DNA of 50,531 nucleotides from Bacteroidales bacterium. Its GTDB lineage: Bacteria > Bacteroidota > Bacteroidia > Bacteroidales > UBA10428. This document shows, piece by piece, positions 25,281 through 35,864 of the stretch. The notes below the pieces were generated by a model. That model was not told where the DNA came from and ran no database searches. It worked only from the letters and a program-made list of their open reading frames with translations. The number at the start of each line of letters is the position of its first letter. Positions within the stretch are counted from its first letter, which is position 1. Location: assembly GCA_016935615.1 (NCBI GenBank), contig JAFGQO010000027.1, forward strand, positions 1-50,531, in the 5' to 3' direction. The position numbers and the translations under genes were made by a program.

Positions 25281-27299
25281 TCAGACTTCATAAATGGATG
25301 GTGCAGGCATTCGTTTGAAGACCAAAGCAGTACGACTGGGGAGGTAGATCTTTAACATGTTTGAGCCGGTAATCCCGCCAATTCGCTGGGGATAATAGGT
25401 TATAGAATCATCAACATTGCCAAATCCGCCAAAAATCCTGTTGTCAGTATTTAAGATGATTTTATATTTTCCTGCGGGTACTTTTATTCCGTAATCAGTG
25501 AAAGAATGACCGGGATTGAAATTAAAAACAAACAAAAGGTTACCACGTTCAAAAGCTAAGACTTTATCTCCCTGATTTTCAAGAAACAGATTGCACCAGG
25601 GCTGTGACAGAAAGTTGTATTCAGAATGGAGTAACAACATGTAATAATCAAAATCGCCAAGATAGTGATATTTCAATTCCGGATTATCAGCGAGGCTCCA
25701 TTGTCTGCGTGCATATTTGAACGACCAGTTATTGCCTTCACGCGGAAAATCGATCCATTCGGGATGGCCGAATTCATTTCCCATAAAATTCAGATAGCCG
25801 CCTCCTGAAGTAGCAAAAGTAATTAACCTGATCATCTTGTGCAAAGCTATGCCGCGATCGATAATCAGGTTTTGAGATCCCTTGTTCATATACCAGTACA
25901 TCTCTTTGTCCAGAAGGCGGAAAATAATGGTTTTATCCCCTACCAGAGCCTGATCATGAGATTCGGCATAGGCAATTGTTTTTTCAAATGCCCTTTTGCT
26001 GGTAAGTTCATGGTAAAGTTCACTCACATTCCAGTCTTCATCAGCTCTTTCTTTAATGATCTTTATCCAGTAATCGGGGATTCCCATTGCCAGACGAAAA
26101 TCGAAACCTATACCTCCCTTTTCAAAAGGTTCTGCCAGGCCCGGCATACCGCTCATTTCCTCAGCTATGGTTATTGCTGCCGGTTTTGCTTCATGAATAA
26201 GTTCATTGGCCAGAGTTAGGTAGATTATTGCATCTCCGTCCTGTCCTCCGTCATAGTAATAATCATAATTTGTAAAACTTCGTTCCAGGCCGTGATCATA
26301 ATATAACATACTGGTAACACCATCGAAACGAAAACCGTCAAACTGATATTCTTCAAGCCAGAATCTGCAATTTGAAAGCAGGAAATGCAGCACATGGTCT
26401 TTCCCATAATCAAAACAAAGCGAATCCCATGCGATATGTTCCCTCCGGGGACCGTCATTGAAATAAAGATTGGGAGTTCCGTCAAAACGACCAAGTCCTT
26501 CGATCTCATTTTTTACTGCATGGGAATGTACAAGATCCATGATCACTGCTATGCCATGGCTGTGAATGGCATCAATTAATTCTTTCAGTTCATCCGGAGT
26601 TCCAAATCTGGAAGACGCGGCAAAAAAGTTGGAAACATGGTATCCGAAAGATCCGTAATACGGGTGTTCCTGTATCGCCATCAATTGAATGGTATTGTAT
26701 CCGGCTTTAACAATGCGGGGAAGAACCAGTTCACGGAATTCCCTGTATGTTCCCACTTTTTGATCTTCTGTTGCCATCCCGATATGTGCTTCATAGATAA
26801 TAGGCTGAGTTGGCATTGTTTTTAAGGGTGAATGTTGCCATACAAATGACTCATGGGCCCATACCTGGGCATCGAATACTTTTGTATTTTCATCCTGGAC
26901 ACATCGATAGGCGTATGAGGGGATACGATGTCCTTTGCCGCCCTCCCAGTGTATGGAGAGCTTATAATGTTGACCGTGTTTTAAAGATTTCTTAAGCAAA
27001 TGGATTTCCCAGTTATCATTTTCAATCCTGGTAAGTTGATACGCATCTGACTCTTCCCAGTTGTTGAATTCTCCAAGTAAAAATATTTTTGTGGCATTTG
27101 GAGCCCATTCACGAAATACCCATTCGGTTTTGGTTTCCAGCAAACCATAATAGAGATGACCTGAAGCAAAATTTTTCAGTGATCCGGTGTTTTGAGCAAG
27201 CTGTTCTTTCTTTTTCTTTGCGGCTTCGTACCTCAGACTGATAATCTGAGAGTAAGGTTCCAGCCATGGATCTTCCTGTACAATAACGGGTTTTGTCAT
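25281..27299 (-). CDS. glgB: 1,4-alpha-glucan branching enzyme, eukaryote-like GH13_8 type
   Basis: The 672-residue enzyme makes alpha-1,6 branches in glycogen. An N-terminal CBM48-like domain (TEWVFREWAPNATKIFLLGEFNNW) precedes the GH13 barrel. The barrel carries MDLVHSHAVKN, nucleophile Asp in DGFRFDGVTSMLYYDHG, acid/base Glu in TIAEEMSGMPG and YAESHDQALVGD. The phrases YYDHG and AEEMSGMPGL resemble the animal/plant-type GBE1 branch rather than E. coli GlgB. ATG 27299 (MTKPVIV) is preferred because the upstream start codon is TTG. No other glycogen genes are nearby, and the gene follows the ABC operon on the same strand. Confidence 0.95.
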   Translation of the reverse strand: MTKPVIVQEDPWLEPYSQIISLRYEAAKKKKEQLAQNTGSLKNFASGHLYYGLLETKTEWVFREWAPNATKIFLLGEFNNWEESDAYQLTRIENDNWEIHLLKKSLKHGQHYKLSIHWEGGKGHRIPSYAYRCVQDENTKVFDAQVWAHESFVWQHSPLKTMPTQPIIYEAHIGMATEDQKVGTYREFRELVLPRIVKAGYNTIQLMAIQEHPYYGSFGYHVSNFFAASSRFGTPDELKELIDAIHSHGIAVIMDLVHSHAVKNEIEGLGRFDGTPNLYFNDGPRREHIAWDSLCFDYGKDHVLHFLLSNCRFWLEEYQFDGFRFDGVTSMLYYDHGLERSFTNYDYYYDGGQDGDAIIYLTLANELIHEAKPAAITIAEEMSGMPGLAEPFEKGGIGFDFRLAMGIPDYWIKIIKERADEDWNVSELYHELTSKRAFEKTIAYAESHDQALVGDKTIIFRLLDKEMYWYMNKGSQNLIIDRGIALHKMIRLITFATSGGGYLNFMGNEFGHPEWIDFPREGNNWSFKYARRQWSLADNPELKYHYLGDFDYYMLLLHSEYNFLSQPWCNLFLENQGDKVLAFERGNLLFVFNFNPGHSFTDYGIKVPAGKYKIILNTDNRIFGGFGNVDDSITYYPQRIGGITGSNMLKIYLPSRTALVFKRMPAPSIYEV

Positions 27300-27401
27300 A
27301 TGCAAGGTCTTTCTACGCTTAACTATAAAGATAATATTTATTATAACAGAAAACGGTATGCTGTTGTTTCAAATAAGAATACATCCTGACAGGATACTTC
27401 T

Positions 27402-28136
27402 TTATTTTTTCAATGCAGCTTTGGTAAAGATATACTCCGGGATTTCTTTATCAAATTCAATATCAACAATAATAAATTCTGTTCCGTCTCCTTTTTTGAG
27501 CATGTCTTTAAACACAAACTTTTTTGGATACCAGCGGTTACCCATCTTTGTGATATCAAAAAGTTCCAGTCTTTTTAACAGTGTTCCGTTTTTTGCATAC
27601 AACTCCTCTTTCAGGGGAATGTAGCGGAGCTTATCGACCCAGATTTTGCGCATTTGGTAATTAATTTCAGCAGTTTTTGCCTGAAGTTCAACGATCCAAC
27701 AATTCCTGTCTTCAATCTTTTCAGATCCGATAACAGCCGCATCGTAATTTTCAAGCAATTTGGCTTTGTCCATCATGTCTTCATAAGAAAGATCCGATCC
27801 CATTACCGATTGCCGGAGCATATGTCCCGAAATTTGAATCGTCCTGTCAGAGCCGGGCGAATAAATCCAAAGCTGGTCTTCAAGCTTCAGCATTTTTGTA
27901 CCTTTTTCACGCGCGGGAGAAAGATATTCCGTAAAGGCCTTTTTGTCACCCATTCCCCAGGATTTTGCTTCTATGGTCCTGGTTTGCCGGACACCGTGAA
28001 TAACCATTTTAGACATAGTAATGGTGCTTTTCGAAGTCATGTTGTTATCAATCTTTTCAAGAATCTCTTTTCCTGAAGGCTCCTGGGCCCTGAGTATTGT
28101 TGTTGTAAGTAACAGTATTAAAGCAAATTGTTTCAT
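27402..28136 (-). CDS. LolA-like outer membrane lipoprotein-sorting protein
   Basis: The 244-residue periplasmic protein has a signal peptide (cleaved near residue 17, LRA-QE). It has the half-barrel LolA-like fold pattern of the outer-membrane lipoprotein-sorting protein family, with AKSWGMGDKKAFTEYLSP, KMLKLEDQLWIYSPGSDRTIQISGHMLRQSVMGSDLSYEDMM, and KIWVDKLRYIPLKEELYAKNGTLLKRLE. Related proteins bind acyl chains. It is the last gene of the TetR/barrel/ABC operon, 54 bp after the second permease. It is therefore probably a dedicated periplasmic carrier for what the ABC pump delivers, rather than the housekeeping LolA. A small inverted repeat (27383-27395) follows. Confidence 0.88.
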   Translation of the reverse strand: MKQFALILLLTTTILRAQEPSGKEILEKIDNNMTSKSTITMSKMVIHGVRQTRTIEAKSWGMGDKKAFTEYLSPAREKGTKMLKLEDQLWIYSPGSDRTIQISGHMLRQSVMGSDLSYEDMMDKAKLLENYDAAVIGSEKIEDRNCWIVELQAKTAEINYQMRKIWVDKLRYIPLKEELYAKNGTLLKRLELFDITKMGNRWYPKKFVFKDMLKKGDGTEFIIVDIEFDKEIPEYIFTKAALKK

Positions 28137-28190
28137 TTTCTTTTATTTTTTTCGTGTTCCTGTTTTCGCAGAAAAAACAGGAAGGATTAA

Positions 28191-29465
28191 TTAAGTTTCC
28201 AGTTCTTTAAATAAGGAAGCAGTTTTACGTTTATAGATACCAATACCTGAAAGCATGGTGCCCAAAACAACAGAAAACAAACCGGGAATAAAGCCAAGGT
28301 AATAGGCCGGTGTGGTAATACTGGCCCTGAATACACTTGGCATCATGATCTTTGAACTTTTCATCATATCACCTATATTAAGGCCCACTTCCTGTAACCA
28401 ATATGAAAAACCAAGTCCAATGAGGGTTCCTAAAGTTGAACCTACTATTCCAATTAATATAGCTTCGCCGATCATTGACCGGTAAATATGCCCTTTCCCT
28501 TCTCCAATGGCTAACCGAATGCCTATTTCCCCATAACGACGCAGACCACCTATTAAACCAGTATTCCATAAAACAATTGACATTGCCAGCACGAATACAG
28601 TAATTATAATACCTATAAATCCATCGATCATATCAAAATAACCTGACATAATACTATCATTTCGTAACCTTGTCATTACAGGTGAAAATTCATCATTCGG
28701 ATCGGAATATTTATCATTAAAAGTGTTTTCAGCATTAAATGCTGCTATATCGTCATAATTTGGTCTGTCAAGGAAGCCTAAAAGTTCACCACAAGCATCA
28801 TACATATCCAGTGCATTTTGTATTCCTGTAATATCTGCAATCATTCCACTGCGATCCATGATCTGAATTCCGAATTCAATGGTTCCGGCAACTACAAAAT
28901 TCTGAATGGACATTCCGCCGTACATGGTAGAGGTAATTAAGGTGACAAGGTCGCCGGGTTCAACTTCCAGTTTCCCGGCAAAATCATTACTGATCAAAAC
29001 CTCGTTTGATTTTTCAGGGTATCTGCCTTTTTTAAGGGCTCCCTCCAGATTCAGTCTTTCAATTTCCTTGGTGTTTTCCGATATCAAATCAGCAGCCATT
29101 CCGACGACAATACCTTGTTTTTTGGTTTCTCCGTGTTCATCGGGAGAATCCAATAAACCACTGAAATTGATCCGCTGAACAAAATCCATGTTTGGGTAGT
29201 CTTTTTTCAGATCAGCCAATAAATCGCTGACCTTTGTTAAGGCCAAATCGTTTGGAACCTGGTCTTTGTTATCAGCATAAGCCCGGGTCATGATTTTTAC
29301 ATGACCGGAGGAATATTTAGCGGAAAACTCAACAGTATCACCCAGAATACCGTTGATATAACAATAGGCAAGTACAGTTAGCGAAACACCGGCAGTTACA
29401 ACCAAAATAGGCAGAAGGCTGCGGTTTCGATCTCGTAATAATCCTTTAAATAGAAAACGTATCAT
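28191..29465 (-). CDS. ABC transporter permease, FtsX/MacB type (second permease)
   Basis: This 424-residue protein has one N-terminal membrane helix (about 15-38), a large periplasmic domain, and three C-terminal helices (about 265-290, 318-345, 385-410). This is the type VII (MacB/LolCE) topology. The FtsX-domain landmark RRYGEIGIRLAIGEGKGHIYRSMIGEA is present near residues 311-337. Its ATG overlaps the stop of the upstream permease (ATGA), so the two are translationally coupled. It probably forms a heterodimer with that permease, powered by the ATPase encoded just before. Confidence 0.92.
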   Translation of the reverse strand: MIRFLFKGLLRDRNRSLLPILVVTAGVSLTVLAYCYINGILGDTVEFSAKYSSGHVKIMTRAYADNKDQVPNDLALTKVSDLLADLKKDYPNMDFVQRINFSGLLDSPDEHGETKKQGIVVGMAADLISENTKEIERLNLEGALKKGRYPEKSNEVLISNDFAGKLEVEPGDLVTLITSTMYGGMSIQNFVVAGTIEFGIQIMDRSGMIADITGIQNALDMYDACGELLGFLDRPNYDDIAAFNAENTFNDKYSDPNDEFSPVMTRLRNDSIMSGYFDMIDGFIGIIITVFVLAMSIVLWNTGLIGGLRRYGEIGIRLAIGEGKGHIYRSMIGEAILIGIVGSTLGTLIGLGFSYWLQEVGLNIGDMMKSSKIMMPSVFRASITTPAYYLGFIPGLFSVVLGTMLSGIGIYKRKTASLFKELET

Positions 29466-30637
29466 TGTATTTTTCCTTTTATTGCTTCGGTTGGGTTCAT
29501 TTTAGAGATCTTGCGAGCCGGCAAATAGCTCACTATTGTAGTAATAATGAATACTAAAATCACGGTAGTGACTATCAGTCCGATTCCATATACAGGGAAA
29601 ATTGTCTCTGCAACGGTGATTCCCATATCGTCTGTTCCTGCAGGCATAGTAAAGCCTGTTTTTATTTGCCATAATAGAAAAGGAATTCCATAAATAGCGC
29701 CGACGATAACTGCAAGAATTGCGTGCATGGCTCCTTCCACTGTGAAAAGACTTACAACCTGCCTTCTGGTCATTCCCATAGCAATATAAGTTCCTATCTC
29801 TTTTTGTCTGCGAAAGATCGAGAGTACCTGCGTATCAAATACAGCAAGCATGGCAAGAAGAAGAAGAATGATATAAAAAACCGAGCCTCCGACCTTTTTC
29901 ATTTTGATCATTTCATTCATTTCAGTCATTAAGAAATCCAGGCTTTTATAATTCCAACCCGACACAGTCTCATTTGTTTTAAAATTTTTACCAATGATAA
30001 ACAGAGTTGCCTCATCCGGAGACTGCATCATTTCCTGCAAATCTTTAATAGCAACCCATATTTGTCCGGCATCCACATTTGGCACATTACAGTTGAATAT
30101 TTTCACAACTTTCACTTCTGTTGCATCAAATGTTCCGTTGGCATCTCTCCATCGTATGGTAGTAATATCGCCTTCATTAAGCTTGCAACTTCTGGCCATT
30201 CTGCGACCAATAATTACAGGAATTTCTTCTGATTCAATATTTAATGCTGCAGTGGGTAAGGCAAGCAGTTTTTGATCAGGGTTGATTCCCTTTAATAGCA
30301 TGCTTTGAATTCTGCCATCAGGATAAATGGTTCCCTGGTTGATTAGAACCGGAGCAACAATTCCTTTTTTTATAGCTTTTTTAAATACTTCAGGGAATGT
30401 CGCATGACTTTCTTCCAGGGTAAAGAAATCGTAAGGATCGTAATTTTTGTTCCAGTATTGTCCATTTCCTACTTCCCAGTTTTGCATATCCTTTTTGGCC
30501 TGATGATTCCAACCGTCAATCACTCCGTAGTGCCAGATTATCAGTATATACACAATGGATAATACAAATACGTTGAGCCAGGTTCGTAAGCCTGCACCGA
30601 TCAGGTTTCGATAGGCTAATTTTAATGATAACATCAT
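29462..30637 (-). CDS. ABC transporter permease, FtsX/MacB type (first permease)
   Basis: The 391-residue protein has the same topology: a helix near residues 12-36, a periplasmic domain, and C-terminal helices near 255-275, 305-330 and 350-375. The FtsX landmark RRQKEIGTYIAMGMTRRQVVSLFTVEGA is clear. I chose ATG 30637 (MMLSLKLAYRNL) over the ATG at 30652. A strong AAGGAGG site lies just before it, and the upstream start overlaps the ATPase stop. Type VII systems move lipoproteins, lipids or peptides across the periplasmic face rather than through the membrane. Confidence 0.92.
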   Translation of the reverse strand: MMLSLKLAYRNLIGAGLRTWLNVFVLSIVYILIIWHYGVIDGWNHQAKKDMQNWEVGNGQYWNKNYDPYDFFTLEESHATFPEVFKKAIKKGIVAPVLINQGTIYPDGRIQSMLLKGINPDQKLLALPTAALNIESEEIPVIIGRRMARSCKLNEGDITTIRWRDANGTFDATEVKVVKIFNCNVPNVDAGQIWVAIKDLQEMMQSPDEATLFIIGKNFKTNETVSGWNYKSLDFLMTEMNEMIKMKKVGGSVFYIILLLLAMLAVFDTQVLSIFRRQKEIGTYIAMGMTRRQVVSLFTVEGAMHAILAVIVGAIYGIPFLLWQIKTGFTMPAGTDDMGITVAETIFPVYGIGLIVTTVILVFIITTIVSYLPARKISKMNPTEAIKGKIQ

Positions 30638-30642
30638 GTTTT

Positions 30643-30649
30643 CCTCCTT
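30643..30649 (-). promoter_or_regulatory. ribosome binding site deciding the permease start
   Basis: AAGGAGG on the minus strand lies 5 bp before the ATGATG at 30637. Strong Shine-Dalgarno sites are rare in this window, so it supports the shorter start. Confidence 0.7.
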
Positions 30650-30651
30650 CA

Positions 30652-31341
30652 TTATTTTATTATGCTGTCATCAGCAGTTACTTTGCCATCCTGAAGAAGT
30701 ATTTTTCGTTTCAGATACCTGATAACTTTATCGTCGTGAGTGGCAAATATGAATGTCGTTTGCAGTTCTTTGTTGAGTCTTTCCATAGTTTGCAGAATGT
30801 GATGCGAATTCTCAGAATCCAGGTTTGCTGTTGGTTCATCAGCCAAGACCAATACCGGGTTTTTAACCATAGCCCTTGCAATGGCAACGCGCTGACATTC
30901 TCCACCTGAAAGCTGAGCCGGTCGTGATTTAACTTTATCGGTTAATCCGACCCAATCCAGTGCATTTATTACAGCTTTTTTACGTTCAGAGACATTCATA
31001 TTTAATAAAAGCAGGGGAAATTCAACATTCTCAAATACGGTATATACCGGCAGCAAATTGTATGTTTGGAAGATGAAACCCATATGCTGCCTTCGTAAAA
31101 TAGCAGCCTTTTTCGTTGTAAGCTTACCAATGTCCTGATCGAGCACCCTTGCTGAACCTTCACTGGGAGAATCCAGTGAGCCAATAATATTGAGAAGGGT
31201 TGTTTTTCCGGAACCACTTGGTCCGACAATTCCGGTGAATTCGCCCTTTCCAAAATGAAGGCTTATATTATTTAAGGCAGTAAATTCACTCTTTCCCATT
31301 GGAAACCTTTTTATAAGCTTGTCAATTTTGATTATTTCCAT
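30652..31341 (-). CDS. ABC transporter ATP-binding protein, LolD/MacB type
   Basis: The 229-residue ATPase has Walker A GPSGSGKTTLLN (about 40-51), the Q-loop in FIFQTYNLLPVYTVFENVEFPLL, signature LSGGECQRVAIARAM (about 144-158), Walker B PVLVLADEPTANLD and the switch histidine in FATHDDKVI. The FQTYNLLP and TANLDSE phrases are typical of the LolD/MacB/FtsE group. The N-terminus KIDKLIKRFPMGKSEFTALNNISLHF fits as well. Two FtsX-type permeases follow directly. The likely job is energising transfer of a lipid or lipoprotein to the periplasmic LolA-like carrier. Confidence 0.95.
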   Translation of the reverse strand: MEIIKIDKLIKRFPMGKSEFTALNNISLHFGKGEFTGIVGPSGSGKTTLLNIIGSLDSPSEGSARVLDQDIGKLTTKKAAILRRQHMGFIFQTYNLLPVYTVFENVEFPLLLLNMNVSERKKAVINALDWVGLTDKVKSRPAQLSGGECQRVAIARAMVKNPVLVLADEPTANLDSENSHHILQTMERLNKELQTTFIFATHDDKVIRYLKRKILLQDGKVTADDSIIK

Positions 31342-31392
31342 AAGATTAAGTTTAAGACTTTTTTTGAGTATTCCGAAACAAATAGTATTTTG

Positions 31393-32553
31393 TCAGTGAT
31401 TATAAACCAGCATCAATTGCAGTCCTTTCCCTGCATATAGATTTTCTGCATCTGACTGTGTCGGTATCTTATAATGTTCGGGATTCCAATATCCTATCAC
31501 ATAAAAAACAATATGATCAAACTGTTTTTGCCAGTTTATAAAATTATATATGGAATTATCATCCCAGTTATAATAGATTATGGCACTCAGATTATCAAAT
31601 AAACCAATAGGATAAGAGATTGACAGCAGAGAAAAAGTGATGGCATTTTCAAATGCAAATGCTTTTTCATCGGATGAAGCTATAAGTTGCTCAAACACAG
31701 TATATATACCGTTCCCGATCCCGAAAGTATAATCCAGTCCCAGATTTAAAATTTCCTGGTTGGTGAAAATGCCCAGATTTTTACTCTTCCGGGTCCATGA
31801 TCCTTCTGCCCAACAACCTACAGCCAAATCGAGTCGTATATCAATTCCTATTCTGTTCTCAGGAATCTCGGCATTAACCGTAAAAGTTGAATCCATGTCA
31901 CGTGAATCGGCTTTTCTGTAATGATAAGATAATCCTGCCTCACCCCGTGGAACAGGGAATTGAAAGCGACCTCCAAACTCGGGAAAACTTCGAACTGTTT
32001 TAATGGATTCCCAACCTTTCGGATTTTTATTGCCATATAAACCCCATAACCATATATTGGCATTGTTAAGGAAGTAATACCGTCCCAAAATGCCCCATAC
32101 TCCATCTGTTAATTGAAGGGGATCACGGGGATCGATCTGATCGAACCACATAAGTGGTCTGAGCATCGTGGCTGAACCGAAATTTATTTTTTGAAGTCCG
32201 GCACGTAATTCAAATTGCCTCGAAGAATAGCGGACCCATAAACGATAGGGTTTTATCTTACCATTGGCAGATGAGGTATCATTGAGCTTAAGTCCTGCAT
32301 TACCATATATGTTAGCACTGGCTTCAAAATCAAGAATTTGATCTGTCCTGAAGTATAAACCATAGTTCAGTTGGGGTATATATCTGGCTCCCAGCCATAA
32401 AGGCAATTCATTTGAAGAATTAAAATGGGTGTAAGCTGATAATTGTCCCTTAAATGTAAGGGAATCGGACCCATTCGAAAGGGTATCCTGTCCATCGAGA
32501 TCAACTATGGAGAGCAGTAAAATACATAACCATATGAGTTCTTTATTGTTCAT
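31393..32553 (-). CDS. outer membrane beta-barrel protein in the ABC/LolA-like operon
   Basis: The 386-residue form from ATG 32553 (MNNKELIWLCILLLSIVDLDGQD) has a signal peptide. The ORF extends 32 codons further upstream into the TetR gene without a signal sequence. The mature protein is built of alternating aromatic beta-strands (YRLWVRYSSRQFELRAGLQKINFG, LDLAVGCWAEGSWTRKS, YYNWDDNSIYNFINWQKQF). It contains a RAGLQKINFG ... DQIDPRDPLQL region like that of DUF1302 and alginate-export-type porins. It ends in an aromatic-rich strand (LMLVYNH). Its ATG overlaps the TetR stop by 11 bp. It may receive cargo from the LolA-like protein, but no biochemical role is known. Confidence 0.82.
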   Translation of the reverse strand: MNNKELIWLCILLLSIVDLDGQDTLSNGSDSLTFKGQLSAYTHFNSSNELPLWLGARYIPQLNYGLYFRTDQILDFEASANIYGNAGLKLNDTSSANGKIKPYRLWVRYSSRQFELRAGLQKINFGSATMLRPLMWFDQIDPRDPLQLTDGVWGILGRYYFLNNANIWLWGLYGNKNPKGWESIKTVRSFPEFGGRFQFPVPRGEAGLSYHYRKADSRDMDSTFTVNAEIPENRIGIDIRLDLAVGCWAEGSWTRKSKNLGIFTNQEILNLGLDYTFGIGNGIYTVFEQLIASSDEKAFAFENAITFSLLSISYPIGLFDNLSAIIYYNWDDNSIYNFINWQKQFDHIVFYVIGYWNPEHYKIPTQSDAENLYAGKGLQLMLVYNH

Positions 32554-33142
32554 CTCTTTCCTTGCGGGGGAATATACCATAAAAGAAGAAATTAGCAATT
32601 TCCATAATAAGATCCTGTGTGCTTGGATAGAAAGCCTGAAGGTTTTCATCGGAAGCCATTTCTCCCATTTTGTTCATGAAATATTGCACAAACTCAAGCC
32701 GGATGTTTTTTCGTATCCAACCCATTTTCTGAGCTTGTGCATAATCGCTAAAGACCAATTGCATTATTTCATTTGTGCGGGATTCCCAATAGGCAAATAT
32801 TTCCAATTTCGGGTCTCCATAGATATCTTTTACCAGTTCAGCACTGATTTCTTTTGTGCCTTCAAATTTCATGATTAGCTGTTGTCTCACTTTTTCTTCA
32901 AAGGGTATATTCTGAGCCATTAATTTCCGATAGTCATTCAGTATATTGTCAAAAATGTTTTTAATTACTGTTTTGGCAACGGCGGTCTTATTGGGGAAAA
33001 AACGATAAAAAGTCATTTTACTGACACTTGCTTCCCGGCAAATTTCTTCTACTGTTACACGTCGAATGCCAAATTTCCAGAAGAGGTCATGACTTGTTTT
33101 AATAATGGAATTGTACTTTTTGTTATCAATTGGGGCACTCAT
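32543..33142 (-). CDS. TetR/AcrR family transcriptional regulator of the ABC operon
   Basis: The 199-residue regulator has an N-terminal TetR helix-turn-helix (FGIRRVTVEEICREASVSKMTFYRFFPNKTAVAKTV, residues 23-58) and a helical effector domain. It heads the operon TetR-barrel-ATPase-permease-permease-LolA-like, overlapping the barrel gene by 11 bp. A plausible promoter (ATTG, 19 bp, TATACTTG with one mismatch) lies just upstream. An imperfect CGTAA ... TTACG repeat at 33206-33226 is the best operator candidate I see, but it is weak. The ligand is unknown; it probably senses the cargo or membrane state. Confidence 0.9.
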   Translation of the reverse strand: MSAPIDNKKYNSIIKTSHDLFWKFGIRRVTVEEICREASVSKMTFYRFFPNKTAVAKTVIKNIFDNILNDYRKLMAQNIPFEEKVRQQLIMKFEGTKEISAELVKDIYGDPKLEIFAYWESRTNEIMQLVFSDYAQAQKMGWIRKNIRLEFVQYFMNKMGEMASDENLQAFYPSTQDLIMEIANFFFYGIFPRKERDEQ

Positions 33143-33283
33143 AATTTATTAGTAAGAATACAAATTCAACACAAGTATACGAAAAAAATATAATAAAACA
33201 ATAATCGTAATATATTTATTTTTACGTAATGGGGGAAAAGTATGCGGGCATTTTACTGTGGCGAATATTTCTTATAAATTAAT

Positions 33284-33291
33284 TACTTTTG
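33284..33291 (+). promoter_or_regulatory. -7 promoter box upstream of ribF
   Basis: TACTTTTG is a perfect TAnnTTTG match 40 bp before the chosen ATG at 33332. No exact TTTG is found at the expected -33 distance. Confidence 0.4.
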
Positions 33292-33331
33292 CTTCTCCTT
33301 TGTGAACCATCACAAGCATGTGACAGACAGA

Positions 33332-34276
33332 ATGAAAATTTTCAGGGATTTACATCAGATTAAAATAAAACACCCGGTGGTTACCGTAGGTATTTTTGAT
33401 GGTGTGCATCTTGCCCATCAGGCGATCATACAAAATCTTATACAGAAGGCCAGGCTGTTATCGGGAGAATCAACAATAGTGACTCTCTGGCCTCATCCAA
33501 GAAAAGTTCTTGATGAGGGAAAAGACACAATAAAATTACTCACTTCACTGGAGGAAAAAATAAGTCTTCTGGAAGTAACCGGAATAGATAATCTTGTAGT
33601 ACTTGAATTTGATAAACAATTTGCATCAACAGGATTTGAAGAATTTGTAAAGAATATTCTTGTGGACAATATAAAGATTGACCATCTTGTTATTGGGTTC
33701 AATCATCAGTTTGGGAAAAACCGTGAGGGGAATTTTGAGAAACTTAAGTCATTGTCAGAACGTTATAAATTTGAATTGACCCGACTTGATCCTTATTTAA
33801 TAAATAGCGAAAGAGTCAGCTCTTCAAAAATAAGAAAGTTGATTCTGGACGGAGAAATAAAAAAAGCCAACAATTTGTTAGGGTACGATTTTTTCTTAAC
33901 AGGCAGAGTAATCGGAGGCAATAAAATGGGGAGGGATATTGGATTTCCCACGGCAAATATTTCCTTAAATGATCCCAATAAGATTGTGCCGATGAATGGT
34001 GTTTATGCAGTGTTTGCATATGTTGACGAAAAAAGACACGAAGGGATGATGAATATCGGCTGCAGACCAACTTTTGAGACAGATTGCAACCAGCCTGTTT
34101 TGGAAGTAAATTTGTTAGATTACTCAGGTGATTTATATGAAAAGGAGATAAAAATTACCTTTATTGAACGGATACGGGAAGAACGAAAATTTTCAACAAT
34201 GAAGAATTTAGCTGTACAGATAGCAAAAGATAAGATTTTAATAAAAGATATCTTATCCTCTGTCAAAAAGAGATAG
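33332..34276 (+). CDS. ribF: bifunctional riboflavin kinase / FAD synthetase
   Basis: The 314-residue protein makes FMN from riboflavin and ATP and then adenylates FMN to FAD. The N-terminal nucleotidyltransferase shows VGIFDGVHLAHQ near residue 21 and VIGFNHQFGKNREGN near 120. The C-terminal kinase shows GRDIGFPTANISLND near 200 and MMNIGCRPTF near 238. I chose ATG 33332 (MKIFRDLHQI) because the longer ORF begins at GTG with residues unlike the family. It is monocistronic, divergent from the TetR/ABC operon. Confidence 0.96.
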   Translation: MKIFRDLHQIKIKHPVVTVGIFDGVHLAHQAIIQNLIQKARLLSGESTIVTLWPHPRKVLDEGKDTIKLLTSLEEKISLLEVTGIDNLVVLEFDKQFASTGFEEFVKNILVDNIKIDHLVIGFNHQFGKNREGNFEKLKSLSERYKFELTRLDPYLINSERVSSSKIRKLILDGEIKKANNLLGYDFFLTGRVIGGNKMGRDIGFPTANISLNDPNKIVPMNGVYAVFAYVDEKRHEGMMNIGCRPTFETDCNQPVLEVNLLDYSGDLYEKEIKITFIERIREERKFSTMKNLAVQIAKDKILIKDILSSVKKR

Positions 34277-34379
34277 ATTAAATTGGCGGATTTAAAATAA
34301 AGTAACAAACTTTGTCACACTCAGATACACTTAAGAATAATAATTATCGTAATACAATATTTGGATATATAAATTTTAG

Positions 34380-35804
<1,425 letters not shown>

Positions 35805-35824
35805 AAATAAATCCGGAATAAGTG

Positions 35825-35859
35825 AAAGAGCTATCAGTATCTATGGCAGCTCTTTTTTT
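35825..35859. terminator. terminator after ahcY, possibly bidirectional
   Basis: AAAGAGCT (35825-35832) pairs with AGCTCTTT (35848-35855), followed by T to 35859. It lies between the convergent ahcY and Rieske-like genes, and the A-run on the left also permits leftward termination. Confidence 0.75.
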
Positions 35860-35864
35860 ACGCA

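Noticed and set aside
33206-33226. CGTAA ... TTACG inverted repeat as operator of the second TetR gene
   Set aside because: Only five bp per arm match and the centre is AT-rich, so it is not distinguishable from chance in this region. It is mentioned only in the gene entry.
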